Source: Achromobacter seleniivolatilans
GTDB lineage: Bacteria; Pseudomonadota; Gammaproteobacteria; Burkholderiales; Burkholderiaceae_B
NCBI RefSeq assembly: GCF_030864005.1
Contig: NZ_CP132976.1
Span: forward strand, 5,952,001 to 6,016,000
Length of the DNA: 64,000 nucleotides
Direction of reading: 5' to 3'
A model generated the notes under the pieces. The model was not told the origin of the DNA. It did not search any database and saw nothing but the letters and a program-made list of their open reading frames with translations. Positions 59,286 to 64,000 of this stretch are shown piece after piece. The position numbers and the translations under genes are program-made. Position 1 is the first letter of the stretch. Each line of letters opens with the position of its first letter.

Positions 59286-60786
59286 ACTGATGCAAAAACG
59301 AGGCGTCGCCACGGTCATCGTGGCGGGCCCCGCGGGCGCCCATCTGTTCGGCAGGCCCGATGAATCCGCCACGCAAGACCTGCTGCAAAAGCGTTGGGGC
59401 GGAAGTGCGGCTTGGGTGCTTGCCGCAGAGCCCGAAGACTTGGTGCGCATGCTTCGCGAAGCTTCGCACGATGGCGCGCCGTGCGCGGTGGTATTGCCGC
59501 TGGTTCCGACGGGCGGTGACGACATGGCAATGCGCCGCGAATGGCGCGAGTGGCGCAAAGCTATTGCACGCTGTTCGGTGCAGGGCAATGCGCCGGTGCC
59601 GGCCTATCTGGCCGTGTACGCGTGCCTGGGTCCGGCCGGCGAGCATCCCGTCAAGCTTAGAAGCCGGATTTCTACCGGTAATCATCCAGAGAGCCGCATC
59701 AACTTGCGGCACGCCATGCAGACACTGCGCATGAGCGCGGCGCGGCGCTTGCCCGGGCCGGACATGTTGCGTGAGCGCCTGGCGCTGTCAGTGCTGGATT
59801 GGTCGGCCGAGGCGGCGTTGCTGGCTTCGATGGAAGAAATCGCCAGCACACCGCCCTTGTTCCTGGGCGGCGTGTTTCTGGTGGATGCGGGCACAACGCT
59901 GCCCAATATGTCCGCATGGTTGCGTTGGCTTGCGGCCCGGACTGGGCTGAATCCAATGCTGCCGCGACCGGTAGGCGGCGCGCTGCCGCTGCCGCCATTG
60001 AGTTTTGACGCCAAGCGTCCGCACGCTGCCTGGACGGAACGCGCGGCAGAGAAACCGCGTACGCCGCGATGGCGCGGCGCCGGCGTAGCGGCAAGCGTGT
60101 TGACGCTTGTGCTGGCAACCGTATTCCTGCTTGGCGTTCCCTATTTGCGGGTCAAGCAGGATATCGATCGGTTCACGGAAGATCTGCGCGTCTACGAATC
60201 TGTTCCTCAAGATCGCATGTTCGACAAGTGCGCCGCGCTGATTCAGGTGCGCAATGATCACGATGATCTGGGGACCCGCTTGGGTCAAGGCGGCCCCAAG
60301 TCATGGTTACACCACCAGGCGGGCGGAGAAAGCACCTGGAAGAGCTTGTCGGAGGCGATCTCGGCATACCGGCCGCCGCAGACGGCTTTGCGCCTGGACA
60401 GCATGGCGGTATTTGAAAGCGGCAACGCGAGCTTGGTGCGTGCGACGGCTATTCGGTTGCTTGAGCCCGTTGCGCAGTTGTTGCGCGCCAACCCGGACCT
60501 GCTTGTGCAGGTGGTTGGCCACACCGATGCAACGGGCACGGCGGAGCAAAACGATGCACTGTCACTGGCTCGTGCGCAAGCCGTACGCGATGAACTGATT
60601 GCCATGAGCGGCGCGCAACCGGGCCGCTTCTATGTGGTGGGCCGAGGCTCGGCACAACCCAGCGAAGACAACGCCACAGCGGCTGGACGGGCGCTGAATC
60701 GTCGTGTGGAGATCACCTTGACGGCGCCTCCTTCGAGCGGCTTTGCATGTGGCGCTTTCACTCCGGACGCCGTGCCTGCCGAGTGA
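59278..60786 (+). CDS. OmpA-domain inner-membrane protein of the type VI locus (TagL/TssL-type)
   Basis: 502 aa from GTG 59278 (TTG 59272 possible). Cytoplasmic N-terminal region of ~260 residues without a clear family (contains GGVFLVDAGTTLPNMSAWLR, reminiscent of TssM-associated segments), one transmembrane helix at ~272-290, and a periplasmic OmpA C-like domain with VVGHTDATGTAEQNDALSLA and GRALNRRVEI. The OmpA domain should bind peptidoglycan and anchor the T6SS trans-envelope complex. It overlaps the DotU-like gene. Confidence 0.7.
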   Translation: MSELMQKRGVATVIVAGPAGAHLFGRPDESATQDLLQKRWGGSAAWVLAAEPEDLVRMLREASHDGAPCAVVLPLVPTGGDDMAMRREWREWRKAIARCSVQGNAPVPAYLAVYACLGPAGEHPVKLRSRISTGNHPESRINLRHAMQTLRMSAARRLPGPDMLRERLALSVLDWSAEAALLASMEEIASTPPLFLGGVFLVDAGTTLPNMSAWLRWLAARTGLNPMLPRPVGGALPLPPLSFDAKRPHAAWTERAAEKPRTPRWRGAGVAASVLTLVLATVFLLGVPYLRVKQDIDRFTEDLRVYESVPQDRMFDKCAALIQVRNDHDDLGTRLGQGGPKSWLHHQAGGESTWKSLSEAISAYRPPQTALRLDSMAVFESGNASLVRATAIRLLEPVAQLLRANPDLLVQVVGHTDATGTAEQNDALSLARAQAVRDELIAMSGAQPGRFYVVGRGSAQPSEDNATAAGRALNRRVEITLTAPPSSGFACGAFTPDAVPAE

Positions 60787-61015
60787 ATTTGTGTCAGCAG
60801 CACCTATTTCGAAAAAAATTGTGATTTCCACACACAACTCTTCGGAACTAGGACAGCGCTGATTCCAGCCGGCGCGCGGCTTGCCTAAGCTTCGAGCGTA
60901 TTGGGATTGTTCGTGCTTGCCACATGAGCGCGACGTCCCGAAGGCGGGCAGGGCGCACGTCAACGAGCGCCTGGTTCCGACTTTCGTACACACCTCAGAT
61001 AGCGTCGGAGTAAAC
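60787..61015. other. upstream region of tssB
   Basis: 229 bases without a gene, likely holding the tssBC promoter. TTCGGAACTAGGACAGCG at 60841-60858 is a partial look-alike of the shared element but lacks the GTCCGATTG core. Confidence 0.4.
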
Positions 61016-61549
61016 ATGGCGATTTCCAATAGTTCACAGAAGTTCATCGCGCGTAATCGCGCGCCCCGAGTTCAGATTGAGTATGACGTTGAGATCTACG
61101 GGTCCGAGCGCAAAGTCGAGCTTCCCTTTGTCATGGGTGTGCTTGCAGATCTGTCTGGCAAACCGATTGAGGCATTGCCGGCTGTAGGCGAGCGCAAGTT
61201 CCTGAGCATCGATATCGACAACTTCGACGAGCGCATGAAAGCGATTCAGCCGCGCGTGGCATTCGCCGCGCCGAACACCCTGACGGGTGATGGCCAGATC
61301 ATGGTCGATATCACGTTTGAAAGCATGGATGACTTTTCCCCGGCCGCGATCGCTCGCAAGGTTGAGCCGCTGTCCAAGCTGCTGGAAGCCAGAACGCAAT
61401 TGGCCAACCTGCAGACCTACATGGACGGCAAAGCTGGCGCCGAAACCCTGATCAATCAGGTGTTGAGCGACCCCACTCTGCTTCAGACCCTGGCTAAAGA
61501 ACCCAAGCCCAAGCCTGCCGTGAAGGCAGAAGAGACGGCGGCTGAGTAA
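61016..61549 (+). CDS. tssB: type VI secretion sheath protein TssB
   Basis: 177-aa small sheath subunit (VipA/ImpB) that forms the contractile tube with TssC. Recognised by KFIARNRAPRVQIEYDVEI, FVMGVLADLSGKP and DNFDERMKAIQPRVAF. ATG 61016 has GGAG six bases upstream. A Lys/Pro/Ala-rich tail ends the protein. Confidence 0.95.
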   Translation: MAISNSSQKFIARNRAPRVQIEYDVEIYGSERKVELPFVMGVLADLSGKPIEALPAVGERKFLSIDIDNFDERMKAIQPRVAFAAPNTLTGDGQIMVDITFESMDDFSPAAIARKVEPLSKLLEARTQLANLQTYMDGKAGAETLINQVLSDPTLLQTLAKEPKPKPAVKAEETAAE

Positions 61550-61590
61550 GACGCCGCTGCGACGCAAATCAGATACTGAAAGAGAGAGAA

Positions 61591-63093
61591 ATGGCTGTCA
61601 AGGAAAAGTCCGTACAGAATATCGTCGCGCAACCAGAGGAGTTGCAGTCAGATTTCAACAACCTACTGGCGCGCGAGTTCAAGCCCAAGACCGATCAGGC
61701 GCGTGCGGCCGTCGAACGTGCCGTGCAAACGCTGGCCGAGCAGGCGCTGACGAATGTCGCGCGCGTGTCGGACGACGCTTACAAGAGCATCGCGGCGATC
61801 ATTGGTGAAATCGACAGAAAGCTGTCCGAGCAGATCAACCTGATCTTGCATCATCCGGAATTCCAGCAACTGGAAAGCGCCTGGCGTGGTTTGCATCACC
61901 TCGTCAACAACACTGAGACCGACGAAAAGCTGAAGATCCGTTTCATGGATCTGTCCAAAGAGGAACTGCGCCGCACGATGAAGCGGCACAAGGGCCTGGC
62001 ATGGGATCAAAGCCCGGTCTTCAAGCAAGTCTATGAAGAAGAATACGGTCAGCTGGGCGGCGAGCCTTACGGTTGCCTGGTGGCGGACTATTACTTCGAC
62101 CACACACCGCACGATGTGGATCTGCTGGCTTCGATCGCCAAGGTGGCCGCGGCTTCGCACGCACCCTTCATCGGTGGCGCGGCGCCTTCGGTACTGCAAA
62201 TGGATTCGTGGCAAGAACTCGCCAATCCGCGCGATCTGACCAAGATCTTCACGCAGAACCTTGAATACGCTCCGTGGAATGCGCTGCGCAATTCGGAAGA
62301 TGCCCGCTACATCGGTCTGGCGATGCCGCGCTTCTTGTCGCGTCTGCCTTACGGCGCCAAGACCAACCCGGTCGATGAATTCGATTTCGAAGAGTCGACT
62401 GACGGTTCCGATCACCGCAAGTACGTGTGGTCCAACGCCGCGTATGCGATGGCAGTCAACATCAACCGCTCCTTCAAGGAATACGGCTGGTGCACGCTGA
62501 TCCGCGGTGTGGAAAGCGGCGGTGTGGTTGAAAACCTGCCTTGCCATACGTTCCCGACGGACGACGGCGGCGTGGACATGAAGTGCCCGACCGAGATCGC
62601 GATTTCCGATCGCCGCGAGGCCGAGTTGTCGAAGGCTGGGTTCATTCCGCTGATCCACCGCAAGAGCACCAACTACGCGGCCTTCATCGGCGCCCAGTCG
62701 CTGCAAAAGCCTGCTGAGTACTACGACGCCGACGCAACGGCCAACGCCAATCTGTCGGCACGTTTGCCCTACCTGTTCGCCTGCTCGCGTTTCGCGCACT
62801 ACCTGAAGTGCATCGTGCGCGACAAAATCGGTTCGTTCAAGGAACGCGACGAAATGCAGTCGTGGTTGAACGAATGGGTGATGAATTACGTCGATGCCGA
62901 TCCCGCCAACAGCTCGCAAGAAACCAAGGCGCGTCGTCCCTTGGCTGCGGCTGAAGTCGTGGTTGAGGATGTTGAAGGCAACCCCGGTTACTACCAAGCC
63001 AAGTTCTTCCTGCGCCCGCACTTCCAGCTGGAAGGCCTGACGGTGTCGCTGCGCCTGGTCGCCAAGCTGCCGTCCGTCAAGGCGGCGGCTTAA
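61591..63093 (+). CDS. tssC: type VI secretion sheath protein TssC
   Basis: 500-aa large sheath subunit (VipB/ImpC). Signatures include ESAWRGLHHLV, GEPYGCLVADYYFDH, FPTDDGGVDMKCPTEIAI and ARLPYLFACSRFAHYLKC. GA-rich ribosome site directly upstream. 41 bases after tssB, same operon. Confidence 0.96.
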   Translation: MAVKEKSVQNIVAQPEELQSDFNNLLAREFKPKTDQARAAVERAVQTLAEQALTNVARVSDDAYKSIAAIIGEIDRKLSEQINLILHHPEFQQLESAWRGLHHLVNNTETDEKLKIRFMDLSKEELRRTMKRHKGLAWDQSPVFKQVYEEEYGQLGGEPYGCLVADYYFDHTPHDVDLLASIAKVAAASHAPFIGGAAPSVLQMDSWQELANPRDLTKIFTQNLEYAPWNALRNSEDARYIGLAMPRFLSRLPYGAKTNPVDEFDFEESTDGSDHRKYVWSNAAYAMAVNINRSFKEYGWCTLIRGVESGGVVENLPCHTFPTDDGGVDMKCPTEIAISDRREAELSKAGFIPLIHRKSTNYAAFIGAQSLQKPAEYYDADATANANLSARLPYLFACSRFAHYLKCIVRDKIGSFKERDEMQSWLNEWVMNYVDADPANSSQETKARRPLAAAEVVVEDVEGNPGYYQAKFFLRPHFQLEGLTVSLRLVAKLPSVKAAA

Positions 63094-63211
63094 GCAGCCG
63101 GTCGTTATAGCAAGTTGAGTGTGGCGGATTTTCCGCCGGAGCAGTTGGCTGGAATGCTCTTGAATCTAATCCGGCCATTTTCGAAACAATACATGGTGTA
63201 AAGGATTTCTA

Positions 63212-63694
63212 ATGGCACACGATATTTTCCTCAAGATCGACGGCATCGAAGGCGAGGCAGAAGACTCGACTCACAAGAATGAAATCGAAGTGCTGAGCTG
63301 GTCGTGGAGCGTGTCGCAACAGTCCAACATGCATATGGGCTCGGGCGGCGGCACCGGCAAGGCTACCGTTGATGATCTGTCGTTTGAACACTTCATCGAT
63401 CGCGCAACCCCCAACCTGGTTCAGTACTGCCTGTTGGGCAAGCACATCAAGCAAGCGCAACTGGTCGTGCGCAAGTCCGGCGGCAGCCCGCTGGAATACC
63501 TGAAGCTGACGATGAACGACGTTCTGGTTACCCGCGTCAGCCCCGAAGGCGTGTCGACCGACGAATCGCGTCCCCGTGAACGCGTCAGCCTGTCGTTCAC
63601 CAGCATGAAGCAGGAATACATCATCCAGAACGCCCAGGGCGGCAGCGGCGGTGCCGTGACGGCCACGTTCGACATCAAGAAAAACGCGGCCTAA
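63212..63694 (+). CDS. hcp: type VI secretion tube protein Hcp (TssD)
   Basis: 160-aa Hcp1-family protein that stacks as hexamers into the inner tube. Signatures: DIFLKIDGIEGEAEDSTHK, EVLSWSWSVSQQSNMHMG and SFTSMKQEYIIQNAQGG. AAGGA ribosome site. A perfect 16-bp hairpin follows, as is common after this highly expressed gene. Confidence 0.96.
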   Translation: MAHDIFLKIDGIEGEAEDSTHKNEIEVLSWSWSVSQQSNMHMGSGGGTGKATVDDLSFEHFIDRATPNLVQYCLLGKHIKQAQLVVRKSGGSPLEYLKLTMNDVLVTRVSPEGVSTDESRPRERVSLSFTSMKQEYIIQNAQGGSGGAVTATFDIKKNAA

Positions 63695-63716
63695 GCCTAG
63701 CGGGTTTCCTGAAATC

Positions 63717-63756
63717 AGGACAGATGGCGCTGCGACAGTGCAGCGCCATCTGTCCT
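63717..63756. terminator. strong hairpin between hcp and tssJ
   Basis: GGACAGATGGCGCTGC and its exact complement form a 16-bp stem (17 with an A-T pair) around a 6-base loop. Only CTCTT follows, not a full T-run, so it may be a partial terminator or an mRNA-stabilising stem that sets hcp above downstream genes. Confidence 0.75.
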
Positions 63757-63826
63757 CTTCGTACTGTATTGCGCGTTGCGAGACGCTCTGCCTGTCGCAG
63801 AGCAGGTGGCGGCGTGCGTTGATCCT

Positions 63827-64000
63827 ATGAATAAAACCGACATTTACCGTTTTCTGCTAGGCCGTATGCGGTCATCGTGCATGCTGGCATTTTTGCTGTT
63901 TGCGATGATGCTGTCTGCTTGCGCCAGTAAGAAAGAGTCGCCGGAGAAGACGGTGAATCTGGACATCGTGATCGAGGCCGACGCGAGCGTGAACGCTGAC
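63827..64000 (+). CDS. tssJ: type VI secretion lipoprotein TssJ (cut by window end)
   Basis: 58 codons are visible. A signal peptide with lipobox LSAC is followed by KTVNLDIVIEADASVNAD, the typical start of mature TssJ, the outer-membrane lipoprotein that holds the TssM-TssL complex. Frame is open to the last base of the window. Confidence 0.85.
   Translation, partial: MNKTDIYRFLLGRMRSSCMLAFLLFAMMLSACASKKESPEKTVNLDIVIEADASVNAD

Noticed and set aside
60787..61015. sigma-54 promoter for tssBC
   Set aside because: I looked for a GG-N10-GC type -24/-12 element and found none convincing.
61663..63021. 452-codon minus-strand frame under tssC
   Set aside because: Antisense shadow of a strongly conserved gene; composition is not protein-like and it has no ribosome site.
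1..64000. CRISPR arrays, rRNA and tRNA genes
   Set aside because: No regularly spaced direct repeats and no cloverleaf or rRNA-like segments were noticed in reading the window.

Overview
The window looks like a chromosomal stretch from a GC-rich Gram-negative betaproteobacterium, most likely Alcaligenaceae (Achromobacter/Bordetella type). This is inferred from the protein families present (type VI secretion, pertactin-like autotransporter, chaperone-usher fimbriae, RcsB-like regulators, class D beta-lactamase, MdtNOP-like efflux). No rRNA or marker gene is present, so the genus is an inference.

Layout. (1) 0-10.0 kb: an almost complete type II secretion operon, gspK-E-F-G-H-I-J-L-M-C-D, all on the + strand and mostly joined by ATGA-type overlaps. 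It is visibly AT-richer than what follows. (2) 10.0-19.4 kb: a mosaic, partly decayed island. It holds an IS21-type istB remnant, a dispersed repeat family, a very GC-rich operon (BlaI-type repressor; a BlaR1-like M56 protease fused to a PBP7/S11-like penicillin-binding domain; an OXA-type beta-lactamase), a broken acyltransferase joined to a decapitated ketopantoate reductase, a methyltransferase and a diguanylate cyclase. (3) 19.4-27 kb: a chemoreceptor, a short divergent isoleucyl-tRNA synthetase with an upstream Ile-rich leader peptide and terminator hairpin, an AlaA-like aminotransferase, and small or lipoprotein genes. (4) 27-36 kb: an RcsB-like regulator with a coupled upstream small ORF, a CPA1 Na+/H+ antiporter, a ytcA-mdtN-mdtO-mdtP efflux operon and an amidohydrolase. 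(5) 36-50 kb: a signalling block with three more RcsB/LuxR-type regulators, an EAL phosphodiesterase, a DoxX protein, two tandem RcsC-like hybrid kinases with C-terminal HPt domains, and an autotransporter adhesin. (6) 50.5-64 kb: a type VI secretion locus (clpV, tssB, tssC, hcp, tssJ, plus DotU-like and OmpA-like genes). A fifth regulator and a complete chaperone-usher fimbrial operon are inserted in it; the last fimbrial gene overlaps the DotU-like gene by ATGA.

How the parts may work together. Two hybrid kinases carrying HisKA-REC-HPt modules sit among five short REC-HTH regulators. An 18-bp element, roughly TTCGTACYRGTCCGATTG, recurs in the intergenic regions before the regulators, the EAL gene, the autotransporter, clpV and the major pilin. 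At several sites it lies just upstream of, or overlapping, a plausible -35 box. I read this as one surface-virulence regulon (T6SS, fimbriae, autotransporter, c-di-GMP) under a phosphorelay encoded in the same region. The regulator-element link is inference.

The strongest candidates for undescribed biology are the M56-S11 fused beta-lactam sensor next to an OXA gene, the Ile-rich attenuator in front of the second-type IleRS, and the shared promoter element of the phosphorelay/T6SS/fimbria region.
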